From Bacillota bacterium (GTDB lineage Bacteria; Bacillota; Clostridia; Oscillospirales; Ruminococcaceae), in the NCBI GenBank assembly GCA_023415575.1, contig JAEZKF010000018.1, positions 1 to 64,000 on the forward strand: DNA of 64,000 nucleotides, written 5' to 3'. The stretch's first letter is position 1; every line of letters begins with the position of its first letter. The notes under the pieces are model-generated. The model saw nothing but the letters and a program-made list of their open reading frames with translations. It ran no database searches and had not been told where the DNA came from. A program made the translations under genes and the position numbers. Shown here one piece after another: positions 42,859 through 52,572 of the stretch.

Positions 42859-43926
42859 CTAATGTTGCCTGTTCTTGCGCATCGTAAGGAGGCTTTGCAA
42901 AACGATAAAGAATGCAAGTAGTGAGGCAATGATGATTTTCGACCACCAGGAAGAGAGGTTGCCCTGGAACGACACAAAGGTCTCAATTAGGGCTTTAATC
43001 AATACTCCAAACAGGGTTCCTATTACATTGCCCACACCACCGGTTAAGGGCGTTCCGCCGATGACCGTCGCTGCAATTGCGTCCATCTCAAAGTCCTTGG
43101 CAAGCTCTACGAAGGCACCGGATGTATTGAGGCAGAAGGCAACTCCTCCAAGGGTTGCTAGGAAGCCGTTGATGATATACACAATCAGTTTTGTGCGCTT
43201 TACGTTTAATCCCATGAGCAGGGCGGACTGCTCGCTGCCGCCCACGGCGTAGATGGAGCGACCGAACTTTGTATACCGCAGCAGCAAAAATACCACGACA
43301 AGAACAATCAGCGCAATGATGACAGTCGGATATATGTATGGGTAAACCATTACGCCCTTCTTGTTCAGCGTACCGCCAAACGGCAGATAGATCTTGTGCT
43401 GCGCGATGGATAGAAAGGTCTCGTTTGTAATGGTAATCATCTCAAGGCTGATGACCGCCGTTAGCCCTCGCGCAAAGAACATGCCTGCAAGGGTTACGAT
43501 AAAGGGCTGCAGCTGCAGATAGGAGATTAGCCATCCCTGAACAGCGCCAAATACGATGCCGAACAGGAGCACGATGGCAATTGCGGGCAGCACATCCATC
43601 TGCAGCTTTTCCATCATCGCCGCAAGCATCATACAGGTAACGGCTACCACTGACCCGACGGAAATGTCAATACCGCCGATTATAAGCACCAAGGTCATCC
43701 CCACCGAGGTAATCACAAGACCTGCATTGCTTATCACCAGATTCAGCAGCACCTGCAGATTGCCGAAGTTTTTATCATGGTAGACGATGAGCCCTCCTAA
43801 ATACATGAAAACAAACAGCACGATGGTGACAAAGAGCAAGAAGTTATGCCCGAGCAGCATATTCTTAATGCGGGTTACCGCCTTTGTGGTATCGGGCCGT
43901 CGCGCGATGGTTGCAGTCTTGCTCAT
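42859..43926 (-). CDS. Sugar ABC transporter permease (YjfF-like)
   Basis: A 355-residue inner-membrane subunit of the ribose/galactofuranose importer group with about nine hydrophobic segments. The family motif GGIDISVGSVVAVTCM and the coupling-helix region LMGLNVKRTKLIVYIINGFLA are visible, as is DAIAATVIGGTPLTGG. It is the second of two adjacent permeases, as in the E. coli ytfQRT-yjfF system, so they probably form a heterodimer. Its ATG follows the upstream permease directly. Confidence 0.92.
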   Translation of the reverse strand: MSKTATIARRPDTTKAVTRIKNMLLGHNFLLFVTIVLFVFMYLGGLIVYHDKNFGNLQVLLNLVISNAGLVITSVGMTLVLIIGGIDISVGSVVAVTCMMLAAMMEKLQMDVLPAIAIVLLFGIVFGAVQGWLISYLQLQPFIVTLAGMFFARGLTAVISLEMITITNETFLSIAQHKIYLPFGGTLNKKGVMVYPYIYPTVIIALIVLVVVFLLLRYTKFGRSIYAVGGSEQSALLMGLNVKRTKLIVYIINGFLATLGGVAFCLNTSGAFVELAKDFEMDAIAATVIGGTPLTGGVGNVIGTLFGVLIKALIETFVSFQGNLSSWWSKIIIASLLAFFIVLQSLLTMRKNRQH

Positions 43927-44976
43927 TTAGTTCGCCTCCTTTGCAGGCCTGCTAAAGAGGTTTACTTTACTTGACCGAATCCATTTCATGAGCGCCGGAG
44001 ACTGCAGCGCAACAATAATCACCACTACAACAGCCTTGTATAAGGGCAGCTGGTCTGCCGAAACGTGCATGGCATAAAGGGTTGTTGTCAGTGCCTGAAT
44101 GGTTATGGCTCCGATAACGCTGCCCATCAAAGAGAATTTTCCGCCCGTCAGGCTGTTGCCGCCGATTGCTACCGCCAGTATCGCATCGAGCTCGGAATAC
44201 TTGCCTACGTTATTTGCATCAATAGACGCGGTTCTGGAAACCGAAATCAGTCCCGCGCAGGCGGCGCAGATGCCGCAGAAAACATAGCAAAAGAACATCG
44301 TCAGCTTTGAGTTAAGCCCGACGAGACGGCTTGCCTTGCGGTTGATGCCAATGGCCTCAATGTACATGCCTAAGGCAGTTTTCTTCAGTACAAGCCATGT
44401 AATTAGCACTGCGAATACTGCAACAAAGCAAGGGGTCGGAATCGGGACTCCCGGCAGGAAGGAACCCAGGTATTCAAACTGCGGCGGCTTGACATACAGA
44501 ATAAAGCTGCCTGTTACAAGCTGGGCTATGCCGCGCCCCGCGGTCAGCAGAATCAATGTAGCTATCATAGGCTGAACCTTCATATAGGAGACCAAGAAAC
44601 CATTTGCGGCCCCGCAAACCGCCCCGACCAACAAAGCGAGCAGGATGCTCACAATATAGGGCACCTGATACACCTCGCCTGTACCGAGAGCCGCCACGCA
44701 AACAGCACCCGCAAGCGCGCTCACAGCACCTACGGAGATATCCGTTCCGCCGGAGGATGCTACCACCAGCGTCATGCCGACGGTTAGAATAACAAGCCCG
44801 CTCGCGCGGTTGAGAATATCAATGATAAAGCCGTAAAACACGCCGTTTTGCACGGTAATCTGAAAGAAGGTCGGTGTCTGAATCAGGTTTACGATGAGCA
44901 CCAAGGCAAGGCAAAGCAAGGGCAAGAACAGCCGAAAGTCTCGGATGCGTTTAAGGATTAAGGACAGTTTTTTCAT
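43927..44976 (-). CDS. Sugar ABC transporter permease (YtfT-like)
   Basis: A 349-residue membrane subunit with about nine hydrophobic segments and the BPD motifs GGTDISVGAVSALAG and DAILAVAIGGNSLTGG. It forms the first half of the permease pair. Its start overlaps the ATPase stop by four bases (ATGA), which points to coupled translation. The substrate is most likely a furanose or pentose sugar, judging by family only. Confidence 0.92.
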   Translation of the reverse strand: MKKLSLILKRIRDFRLFLPLLCLALVLIVNLIQTPTFFQITVQNGVFYGFIIDILNRASGLVILTVGMTLVVASSGGTDISVGAVSALAGAVCVAALGTGEVYQVPYIVSILLALLVGAVCGAANGFLVSYMKVQPMIATLILLTAGRGIAQLVTGSFILYVKPPQFEYLGSFLPGVPIPTPCFVAVFAVLITWLVLKKTALGMYIEAIGINRKASRLVGLNSKLTMFFCYVFCGICAACAGLISVSRTASIDANNVGKYSELDAILAVAIGGNSLTGGKFSLMGSVIGAITIQALTTTLYAMHVSADQLPLYKAVVVVIIVALQSPALMKWIRSSKVNLFSRPAKEAN

Positions 44977-46502
44977 TCCGCGCCACCTCCCGCGATTGCC
45001 TTCATAATATTGTCCTGCGTGATGTCGTCACCGCTCAGCTCACCGATTTTTACACAGTCGCGCATGACAATCATGCGGTTGCAGGTGCGCAGCATCTCCT
45101 CAATCTCAGAGGAGATGAACATCACGGTTTTCCCCTGCTCAGAAAGATTAATGATAAGCTTTTGAATCTCCGATTTGGTACCTACGTCAATGCCTCGGGT
45201 TGGCTCATCCAAAATCAGAAAATCGGGGTTGGTGAGCAGCCACCGTGCGAGTACAACCTTCTGCTGGTTGCCGCCGCTCAGCTGCTTAACCGGGGTTTCA
45301 CGGTCCGAGGTCTTGATCTTTAAAAGGTCAATATATCGGTCGCAAAACTCCTCCTGCTCCTTTCTGCTAAGCTGCTTGAAGGCACCCTTTCTCGCCTGCA
45401 GGGCTAAGATAATATTCTCCCGCACCGAGAGGTCCGGGATGATGCCCTCATCCTTGCGGTCTTCCGGCAGAAAAGCCATGCCGGCCTTCATGGCATCTAA
45501 GGGAGTATGTATGTTGAGGACATCCCCATTCACCTTGAGCCTGCCGCCCTTGGTTGCATCTGCCCCGTATATCGCCCGTGCCAGCTCGCTGCGGCCTGAA
45601 CCGAGCAGGCCGGAGAGTCCGATGACATCGCCCCTGTAGATTGAAACATCAAAGGGTTTTAGGCCGCTCGTGCTTTTTAGCCCTTCAGCCTCAACCACCA
45701 GTTCGGCGTCAGCTGCACTGGCTTCATTTTCACGCTTGACCTCGGCTAGGTCGTCGAAGTCCTTTCCGAGCATCCTCGCTACAAGCTGCAGGCGGGGCAG
45801 GGACTCGACGTCGTATTCACCAACCAGTTCCCCGTTGCGCAAGACCGTAATACGGTCGCATATCTCATATACCTGCTCTATAAAGTGCGTGACAAAGATA
45901 ATACCGATTCCCGTTTTACTGAGCTTTCGCATAATCGAAAACAGCTTCTCTACCTCGGAGTCATCCAAGCTGGAGGTGGGTTCATCGAGGATGAGGACAC
46001 GGGAAGAGGTATTAACCGCCCTTGCGATTGCCACCATCTGCTGGATTGCTACCGAGTAATGGTCAAGGTTTGCCGTGACATCAATGTCGATATCTAAATC
46101 CGCAAACACCTCCGCGGCTTTTTTGTTCATGGTCTTCCAGTCAATTGCCCCGAACCGCTTCGGTTCCCTACCCAAAAAGAGGTTTTCCGCAACCGAAAGG
46201 TTCGGGCAGAGGTTGACTTCCTGATACACCGTGCTGATGCCGTTTAGCTGCGCTTCATGCGGCGAGCGGTTAATAATCGGGCGGGAGATACCGGCAAGGC
46301 GAATTTCTCCCGATTCAAACTCCTCTGCCCCGGTGAGCACCTTAATGAGAGTGGACTTTCCCGCTCCGTTCTCGCCCATGAGGGCGTGAATCTCTCCCCT
46401 TCTGAGTGTAAAATCAACATTACTAAGCGCGCGAACGCCAACAAAATTCTTGCTGATATGCCGCATAGTCAGAATCTCGTCGCCGCTGGACAATCTCCTC
46501 AC
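44973..46502 (-). CDS. Sugar ABC transporter ATP-binding protein (YtfR/RbsA-like)
   Basis: A 509-residue protein with two ABC domains in tandem. The first has GENGAGKST, VAIQQMVAIARAV and ILDEPTSSLD. The second has a degenerate Walker A (GLLGSGRSELA), LSGGNQQKVVLARWL and ILDEPTRGIDVG, as in all RbsA-type proteins. The start is not firmly set: GTG at 46502 is used, with AAAGGGG directly against it. An intercistronic hairpin lies upstream, between this gene and the binding protein. Confidence 0.93.
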   Translation of the reverse strand: MRRLSSGDEILTMRHISKNFVGVRALSNVDFTLRRGEIHALMGENGAGKSTLIKVLTGAEEFESGEIRLAGISRPIINRSPHEAQLNGISTVYQEVNLCPNLSVAENLFLGREPKRFGAIDWKTMNKKAAEVFADLDIDIDVTANLDHYSVAIQQMVAIARAVNTSSRVLILDEPTSSLDDSEVEKLFSIMRKLSKTGIGIIFVTHFIEQVYEICDRITVLRNGELVGEYDVESLPRLQLVARMLGKDFDDLAEVKRENEASAADAELVVEAEGLKSTSGLKPFDVSIYRGDVIGLSGLLGSGRSELARAIYGADATKGGRLKVNGDVLNIHTPLDAMKAGMAFLPEDRKDEGIIPDLSVRENIILALQARKGAFKQLSRKEQEEFCDRYIDLLKIKTSDRETPVKQLSGGNQQKVVLARWLLTNPDFLILDEPTRGIDVGTKSEIQKLIINLSEQGKTVMFISSEIEEMLRTCNRMIVMRDCVKIGELSGDDITQDNIMKAIAGGGAE

Positions 46503-46517
46503 CCCTTTAAAAGTGTC

Positions 46518-46550
46518 GCCGGAGAACCATCTGTAGTCTGGCTCTCCGGC
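46518..46550 (-). promoter_or_regulatory. Intercistronic hairpin after the binding-protein gene
   Basis: GCCGGAGA / TCTCCGGC stem with inner ACCA / TGG pairs. It lies between the binding protein and ATPase genes and has no T run, so it probably stabilises the upstream message and keeps binding protein in excess. Confidence 0.6.
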
Positions 46551-46598
46551 GGTTCTGCAGTTATCCTGATATTATGCTGTTATCACCTGCAATAGCGC

Positions 46599-47642
46599 TT
46601 AGTACGCGCGTGTACCGATTATATCCTTAGCATCCGCAGCATAGAAGACGCCTTCCTGTACATAGGCAATCTTGTCAACCGGTTTGCCGCTCTCGAGCGC
46701 TTCGATGATGCTGGCTACACGAGGACCATGCAGCGGGTTACACTCTACATCCGCGTCAATGTCGCCTGCAATCATCGCCTCAAAGGCTGCCTTTACAGCG
46801 TCGAACGAGATGATGGTGATCTCGCCGTTTGGTCCGCAGGTCTTGCCCGCAGCTTTAATCGCCTTAACCGCGCCAAATGCCATGTTGTCATTCTCTGCAA
46901 TTACGACATCGATATCCGGATAGGACTTTAAGAAGGACTCCATGACCTCCTGGCCCTTTTCCTGTGTAAAGTCGCCGGATTGTCTGTCGAGCATCTTCCA
47001 ATTCGGATGGGCTGCCATCTTTTCGGCGAAGCCTTCGGTACGGCCAATCTGAGCGGAGGAGCCCATGGTTCCCTGCAGGGTAACGATGTTCAGCTCCGAG
47101 TCGGGGTCAATGCCCTTTGCCTTGAGGGCATTCTCGAGTGCAGTAACCGCGTCGTAGCCCTCCTGTTTGAAGTTTGAGCCGACCCAAGCCGTAAAGAGGC
47201 TGTCGTCGTTGGTCTCAATCATACGGTCAACGATAACAACGGGGATACCGGCATCCTTGGCCTCTCCGAGAACCGTATCCCATCCGGCCTCGGTGTTTGG
47301 AGCAAGCACTATGTAGTCTACGCCTTTTTGAATGAAGTCGCGAATTGCCGTTATCTGCTTGTCGGTTTTCTGCTGAGCGTCTACCATCTCAAACTTATAG
47401 CCGTTTGCTTCGGTAAACGTCTCCTGCATGGACTTGGTGTTAGCCATGCGCCAGTCGGATTCTGCGCCTACCTGAACAAATCCGATATAGATAAGGTCCT
47501 TAGAAGGCTCTGCGGGGGTCGGTGTATCTGCTGAAGGAGTATTTGCTGCAGAGGGGGCGACCGGTGTACCGGTGCAGGCCGCAAACGCCGCAAGCATGAA
47601 AGCTGCCATAACCAACGCGGTTATTCTAACAAAAAGCTTCAT
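46599..47642 (-). CDS. Sugar ABC transporter substrate-binding protein (YtfQ-like)
   Basis: A 347-residue lipoprotein of the periplasmic binding protein type 1 family. The signal ends in AAFAAC; a Thr/Pro/Ala-rich linker follows. The sugar-binding lobes show IGFVQVGAESDWRMANTKSM and IPVVIVDRMIETNDD, which closely match the YtfQ galactofuranose protein. Exact specificity is not proven. It has its own promoter at 47701-47729 and lies after the two-component genes that probably control it. Confidence 0.92.
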   Translation of the reverse strand: MKLFVRITALVMAAFMLAAFAACTGTPVAPSAANTPSADTPTPAEPSKDLIYIGFVQVGAESDWRMANTKSMQETFTEANGYKFEMVDAQQKTDKQITAIRDFIQKGVDYIVLAPNTEAGWDTVLGEAKDAGIPVVIVDRMIETNDDSLFTAWVGSNFKQEGYDAVTALENALKAKGIDPDSELNIVTLQGTMGSSAQIGRTEGFAEKMAAHPNWKMLDRQSGDFTQEKGQEVMESFLKSYPDIDVVIAENDNMAFGAVKAIKAAGKTCGPNGEITIISFDAVKAAFEAMIAGDIDADVECNPLHGPRVASIIEALESGKPVDKIAYVQEGVFYAADAKDIIGTRAY

Positions 47643-47700
47643 CTCATTTAATCCTCCATTTATAATCTATAAACCCCGTATCACTCAGGTTTACATCCAT

Positions 47701-47729
47701 ATTATAGAAAACGTAATTTCATAGTTCAA
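47701..47729 (-). promoter_or_regulatory. Promoter of the sugar ABC operon
   Basis: Minus strand TTGAAC (47724-47729), 17-bp spacer, TATAAT (47701-47706), inside an AT-rich 175-bp gap. An AraC-type activator site is expected upstream but was not recognised. Confidence 0.65.
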
Positions 47730-47816
47730 TTCATATTCTTTTTATGTTGTTTTGATTTTTTACTATCTTTTCTTTTCGATTTCAAATTTTTATTATAAAC
47801 TTGATTTTTTTACGAT

Positions 47817-49286
47817 TTATATGATTTCAAACGGAATTCGAACCTGAACCCTCGTACCTTTGCCGTATGTGCTTGTGATGGTAATGCCGTACCCTTCGCC
47901 GAATTTCAGTTTTATCCGCTCATTGACATTGTATAGGCCGTACGAGTCATGCTTACTCTTTTCGCCGGACGAGTACTTCTCCTTTAGCTGTGCGGTGACC
48001 TCAATAAGCCGTTCGGGTGTCATGCCAATGCCGTTGTCTTCCACAAAGATGATAACATCGCCATTGACAGCCTCAGCTTGGATATGTATCATTCCCCTGC
48101 CTCTACGTTCCTTGATTCCATGGTAGAGCGCATTTTCCACCAAGGGCTGCAGGGTTATTGAGGGCAGCAGTACCTCCTTGAGTCCCTCCGGGATGTTTAT
48201 TTCATAGTCGAGGATATCCTGATACCGCACCTGCTGTATCTGCAGATAGCTTTGGATATGCCTTTCCTCCTCGCGAAGCATGGACATCCCGTTGCCGTGG
48301 TTAAGGGATGAACGGAAGAAGGCGGACAGCGCACCTACTATTTCGACTACCTCTTTTTGCTTTCCGGCCTCCGCCAGCCAGATGATTGTATCCAGTGTGT
48401 TGTACAAAAAGTGGGGATTAATCTGCGCCTGTAACAGCTCAAGCTCGGCCTCTCTAAGGGTGGTTTGGTCCTTTTGAATGGCTAAAAGCAGGTTTTCAAT
48501 CTTCTCAATCATGCTGTTTAGGGAGCTTGCGAGCTGTTTGACCTCGGCGCCATGCACCGCATTTACACGCACCGTCAAATCTCCCATCGCAACCTGATTG
48601 GTAACATTGGTGAAGTACTGGATTGGCTTTGCTATGCTGTTTGGAATGACGACCGACAACAGCAGCGCCAGAAGGGTAAGCAGGAGAAATACAATCACAC
48701 TAAAGAGGGTAATCTTCTCAAGACTGTGCGAAACCTCTTCTCTAACCTCTGATAATCCTTTGGTTTCGTAATAGGTGTATTCCAGCACGGTAGACTGGAT
48801 GAGAGCCGTTACAAGCTGAACGTCGTTCTCCCATATTCGGATGTTGTCATCGTAATGTCCACCTTCAATCTTGTTCTGCTCAATGCGTTTTACGTACTTT
48901 TCAAGGTTGTTTAAAAGCTTCATGATGCTTTCCGCGCGGCGGGTGTTGTCCTCCATGCTGGAATTCTTGATTAAGTCAGATGCGATATCACGGGCCTCGT
49001 TGATATTGATGTAGGGGTCTTCCTCATCAAATGTAGAATGCCCCGCTATCAGCAGGTAGATTTTATAGTCAAACTCCTCTTTGAACTTGATACTGAATCT
49101 CCCTGCCTCGGAGGCATTTGCGATGATATGGTCATATCTTTGGTTGTATGTGTAAAAGTTATAAAAGAGAAAGGCAAACAGGCAAAACAACGGCACGATA
49201 ATCATAATCAGGGAAAGCTGAATCTTTCGGTTAAGCTTTAGGTCGCCAAAGAAGCTTCTTACCCTATACAGCGGACTGTTTTTCAC
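47817..49286 (-). CDS. Sensor histidine kinase, YesM family
   Basis: A 489-residue membrane kinase. Order: transmembrane helix 1 (about 23-45), extracytoplasmic sensor with coiled parts (about 46-190), transmembrane helix 2 (about 192-215), HAMP linker, then the His_kinase domain with the phospho-acceptor His in QAQINPHFLYNTLD and a HATPase with N-box PLVENALYHGIK and DNGIGM. YesM kinases often sit beside sugar ABC genes and sense the binding protein or its ligand. It follows its response regulator by 35 bp. Confidence 0.94.
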   Translation of the reverse strand: MKNSPLYRVRSFFGDLKLNRKIQLSLIMIIVPLFCLFAFLFYNFYTYNQRYDHIIANASEAGRFSIKFKEEFDYKIYLLIAGHSTFDEEDPYININEARDIASDLIKNSSMEDNTRRAESIMKLLNNLEKYVKRIEQNKIEGGHYDDNIRIWENDVQLVTALIQSTVLEYTYYETKGLSEVREEVSHSLEKITLFSVIVFLLLTLLALLLSVVIPNSIAKPIQYFTNVTNQVAMGDLTVRVNAVHGAEVKQLASSLNSMIEKIENLLLAIQKDQTTLREAELELLQAQINPHFLYNTLDTIIWLAEAGKQKEVVEIVGALSAFFRSSLNHGNGMSMLREEERHIQSYLQIQQVRYQDILDYEINIPEGLKEVLLPSITLQPLVENALYHGIKERRGRGMIHIQAEAVNGDVIIFVEDNGIGMTPERLIEVTAQLKEKYSSGEKSKHDSYGLYNVNERIKLKFGEGYGITITSTYGKGTRVQVRIPFEII

Positions 49287-49321
49287 ATTCTCTCCCCCAA
49301 TGGCGTCATTTTCCCTTGTTC

Positions 49322-50938
49322 TTACCCTTGTGCTGTGTGACGATACTGCGTCGGTGAACAGTGAAACATCTTTTTAAACAGGTATGAAAAGTAATGCGGG
49401 TCCTTATAGCCAACCCTCAGCCCGATTTCGGCACAGAGGAGGTCTGAGCACTTTAGCAGCTCCTTGGCCTTTGACATACGAAATTCGGTGAGATACCGAA
49501 TAAAGCTTTGCCCTGTTTCGCGGCTGAACACCGAGCTTAAATGGCTCGGGCTGATGTTTACATACTCTGCGACATCATTGAGGGAGATATCTTCTGCGTA
49601 GTTTTCGCAGATATAACTCTTTACCTGCTCGATGATATGATGGTACCGTTTTGTCCGCAGGGCCTCCCTGCGCATCAGCGCCTCAGTAAAGAGTTTAACG
49701 AGGTAATCCTTAACCTTGTCAGGGTCGTTTACCAGTTCAATCATCTGTTCCGGGTTTGAAAAGGGCTCCCTTGAGAATACACCCTCATCCCCGATGTTCT
49801 TTAAAAATGTTATGACCGTAACATAGATGTCCATAAAGACATACTGCCGAAACAGCAGTGAACGCGCACTTGCACCGCCGATATGGTTTAGTAATTTTTC
49901 TACAAAGAACAAGACCTCGCCGAGCTCCCCGCCCCGTAAGAAATCCTCTACCTTTGTCAGGTCCAGACTTCCCAGCTCCTGTGCGTCCAGACGCATATTT
50001 TCGGAGCCCTGACGCTGTGCAGATATGGTATCGCAATCGATGATGTCGTTTCGGTCTAAGACAAATCGTTGTGCAAAGGCGCGCTGGGCGGATTCAAACG
50101 ATTCATTTAGCCTTGTCAGCCTGTCGACAACTGAGCCTATGCCGCCGAAATAGCGCACATCAGGGTAGCGATGAAAAAGTGCCTTTAAGTCATCCAAAAA
50201 GCTCTGCCATATTGAGTCTAGGTGTTCGGGGGACTCCCCTTTTATCAGCAAGGCCCATCCTTCAATGGCACGGTCGAACAACAAGATGTTGTCTGTGTAT
50301 GTATTGAGTCTAATAAACTCCTCCGTCAGCGACAACAGCTCAGTAGAAAAGGCCTCATCAAAGGAAGCGTGACTGTATTTGAGCAGCACAACCCGATAAC
50401 TTTTTGCGCTTAACTTCAGTCCCAGCTCCTGCCCTCTTTCTAAAATCTTATAGATAGAAAGGGAGCCCGCAACCATCTCGTTAAAGAGCCTTAGCTTCAG
50501 GTTCTGCTCGGCCTCCGCCATCTCCTGCCTGTAGCGCTCGTAGTTTTCTCTTTCCTCCCGCTCGCGAAGAATCTGCCTGCCGATACGCTTTACAACCTCA
50601 ATAAGCTCTGTACTGTTAATGGGCTTTAAGAGGTATTGTGTAACGCCGATTCGAATAGCCTCCTGCGCGTATGAGAACTCCTCATGGCCGCTTAAAATGA
50701 TGATCTTGCACTGCGGCAGCTCTTTTTTAACAATACGGCTCAGCTCTAGTCCATCCATAAACGGCATGCGTATATCCGTAATGATGATGTCGGGCTGCTC
50801 GCTTTGAATGAGTGGAAGTGCAAGCTCTCCGTCCGCCGCCTCGCCGCAGAACTCAAACCCTTCCCCCGCCCAATTAATATTGTTTTTGATGCCTTCGCGG
50901 ACAATCAATTCATCCTCGACTAAGAAAATCTTCAGCAT
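49322..50938 (-). CDS. Response regulator with AraC-type output, YesN family
   Basis: A 538-residue regulator. The receiver domain (1-120) has the phospho-acceptor Asp in IIITDIRMPFMDG and Lys in LLKPINSTEL; a long linker region (about 150-400) precedes two AraC helix-turn-helix motifs (DISLNDVAEYVNISPSHLSS, then LCAEIGLRVGYKDPHYFSYL). The start at MLKIFLVED has GGAGGGG at good spacing. Paired with the YesM kinase, it most likely activates the sugar ABC operon downstream. Confidence 0.95.
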   Translation of the reverse strand: MLKIFLVEDELIVREGIKNNINWAGEGFEFCGEAADGELALPLIQSEQPDIIITDIRMPFMDGLELSRIVKKELPQCKIIILSGHEEFSYAQEAIRIGVTQYLLKPINSTELIEVVKRIGRQILREREERENYERYRQEMAEAEQNLKLRLFNEMVAGSLSIYKILERGQELGLKLSAKSYRVVLLKYSHASFDEAFSTELLSLTEEFIRLNTYTDNILLFDRAIEGWALLIKGESPEHLDSIWQSFLDDLKALFHRYPDVRYFGGIGSVVDRLTRLNESFESAQRAFAQRFVLDRNDIIDCDTISAQRQGSENMRLDAQELGSLDLTKVEDFLRGGELGEVLFFVEKLLNHIGGASARSLLFRQYVFMDIYVTVITFLKNIGDEGVFSREPFSNPEQMIELVNDPDKVKDYLVKLFTEALMRREALRTKRYHHIIEQVKSYICENYAEDISLNDVAEYVNISPSHLSSVFSRETGQSFIRYLTEFRMSKAKELLKCSDLLCAEIGLRVGYKDPHYFSYLFKKMFHCSPTQYRHTAQG

Positions 50939-51104
50939 CGAGCAGCCCCTCCAACTCAAAATATCGGGTAATTCCAGTAGAGCCGTTCAACCAATCCTTA
51001 TATTGTAATCTTTAGATTAATATTACATTATCCTTATGTGGATGTAAAGACAACCAAGTCGAAAGACTGTACAACCCACTGCGACAAAAAATGTAATTTC
51101 CCCC

Positions 51105-51160
51105 TTGACTTTTATATCACGCTATGATACATTGATGGTAGTATATCACGTTGTGATATA
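51105..51160 (+). promoter_or_regulatory. Promoter with PadR-type operators
   Basis: TTGACT (51105-51110), 17-bp spacer, TACATT (51128-51133). A perfect inverted repeat TATATCAC-GTT-GTGATATA lies downstream of the start (51142-51160); a partial copy (TATATCAC-GCT-ATGATA) fills the spacer. Both are probable binding sites of the PadR protein that follows. Confidence 0.8.
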
Positions 51161-51189
51161 AAACGCCGAGATATAGTGAGGTGTGATAC

Positions 51190-51507
51190 ATGGATTTAGG
51201 AAAGCTGAAAAAACGGTTTATTCCCATGACCGAGACGATGTTCTATATTCTGTACGCCCTGCAAACCGAGCGGCACGGGTACGGGATCATGCAGCACGTT
51301 CAGGAGATTACAAACGGGCGCATTGTGCTGGGGGCCGGCACCATCTATCAGAGCCTATCAAAGCTTGAGCAGGAGCACCTGATTGTCCCTACTCAGGAGC
51401 ACAACCGCCAAAAGAAGTACATCATCACCGAAACGGGAACGGCTATCCTCAAAGAGGAGGCCAAACGGATTACCGAACTTTATTCCATTGCAAAGGAGTT
51501 GATTTAG
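51190..51507 (+). CDS. PadR-family transcriptional regulator
   Basis: A 105-residue one-domain PadR protein: winged helix with TETMFYILYALQTERHGYGI, QEITNGRIVLGAGTIYQSL and the short C-terminal helix EEAKRITELYSIAKEL. The GAGGTG ribosome site supports the ATG. In this family such small regulators usually repress their own operon, and two matching operators lie upstream. Its stop abuts the GTG start of the DUF2812 gene. Confidence 0.94.
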   Translation: MDLGKLKKRFIPMTETMFYILYALQTERHGYGIMQHVQEITNGRIVLGAGTIYQSLSKLEQEHLIVPTQEHNRQKKYIITETGTAILKEEAKRITELYSIAKELI

Positions 51508-52044
51508 GTGAGCAAGAAAACAGCATGGTTTTCGGTCTTTCGCAAGGTGGTTCCTTCTGACTATGAAAATTGGCTTGAGGACCTCGCAAAAAAGGGCTGG
51601 AATATCGATAAAATCGGGCAGTTTAGCTCATTTAAGATGGATTTTCACTTAACCGAACCAAAGCAGTACCGTTACGTCTTTGATTTAAATGCCTTCCCCA
51701 AGCAGGATTACATTGCCACCTATGAGCAGTTTGGGTGGGAGTATGTTGGCAAGATGTCAAGCTGCTTTGTATGGCGCAAGGAGTATACCGATAAGCGTCC
51801 GGAGTCATTTTCCGACCTTGATAGCCTGGTTAAGCGCAACAAGCGCGTGCGCAATGCGGTTACCGCCTGCCTTGTCTTCTTGCTGGTCGGTATTTTGGCC
51901 TGTATAATCGGAATTGTAGTAAAGGCTGTGATTGGCGATATCGAGCGCCTCATCGAGCTTGTGGTTACACTTATATTTGTGGCGCTGTGCTCGGGGTATC
52001 TGGGTTGGGTTGTGAATAAAATCAACCGCAATATTGACCGTTAA
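51508..52044 (+). CDS. DUF2812 membrane protein
   Basis: A 178-residue protein: soluble N-terminal domain (about 1-110) with the family features LEDLAKKGWNIDKIG and FGWEYVGKMSSCFVWR, then two hydrophobic segments (VTACLVFLLVGILACIIGI and ELVVTLIFVALCSGYLGWV). DUF2812 genes almost always follow a PadR gene, as here, with the start joined to the regulator stop. The pair may sense an envelope or drug signal. The role is not known. Confidence 0.88.
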   Translation: MSKKTAWFSVFRKVVPSDYENWLEDLAKKGWNIDKIGQFSSFKMDFHLTEPKQYRYVFDLNAFPKQDYIATYEQFGWEYVGKMSSCFVWRKEYTDKRPESFSDLDSLVKRNKRVRNAVTACLVFLLVGILACIIGIVVKAVIGDIERLIELVVTLIFVALCSGYLGWVVNKINRNIDR

Positions 52045-52084
52045 TCACAGCTATCTTGAGGATTGACATCAAAGGAGGAGCACC

Positions 52085-52420
52085 ATGTATCAGGGAATTA
52101 TCATTAAAGAAAGCCTGCGCGACGAGGAAATTCTCGATTGTGTGACGGTACATTCCGCCGAGCTGTGGAAAACAGAAAGTACCCCACGGTACTGGACGGC
52201 TCTGTTTTTTGAGTCGGAGGATGAGCATTTCCTACAGAAGCTGTCGCATTATTTAACCGGCAACTGGTATGTGGATATGAAGTGCGAAAATACCAAGATA
52301 CTTGTGTTCAAAGACAAGGTCATGAGCTACAAAATTGGCAACAACGCAGCAAAAGATAAAATCGTTGACTATTGCCTTTCTATCGGCATCCCCCAAGAGC
52401 AATGTGATTGGCCGGAATAG
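52085..52420 (+). CDS. Hypothetical cytoplasmic protein
   Basis: A 111-residue protein with a good ribosome site (AAAGGAGGAG). It has a mixed alpha/beta pattern with no signal peptide or membrane segment; residues such as WTALFFESEDEHF and NWYVDMKCENTKILVFKDKV suggest a small ferredoxin-like fold. It resembles short Firmicute proteins of unknown role that I cannot name. It lies 40 bp after DUF2812 on the same strand, so it may belong to that operon. Confidence 0.7.
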   Translation: MYQGIIIKESLRDEEILDCVTVHSAELWKTESTPRYWTALFFESEDEHFLQKLSHYLTGNWYVDMKCENTKILVFKDKVMSYKIGNNAAKDKIVDYCLSIGIPQEQCDWPE

Positions 52421-52499
52421 TTGCTTACAGAATATTTATAATTTCTTAGTAATAATTCAATAAAATCTTTACGGAATATCTCAAAAACCGCACACTGTT

Positions 52500-52511
52500 T
52501 TATGCTATAAT
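52500..52511 (+). promoter_or_regulatory. Extended -10 promoter of the TnpV-like gene
   Basis: TGCTATAAT (52503-52511) is an extended -10 element; no -35 box is visible at 17 bp. It lies 62 bp before the start codon. Confidence 0.5.
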
Positions 52512-52572
52512 CATTCCATAGCACATATCAAATACAAGATGTTTTGGGCATCGCGAAAGGAATGGTACCAGT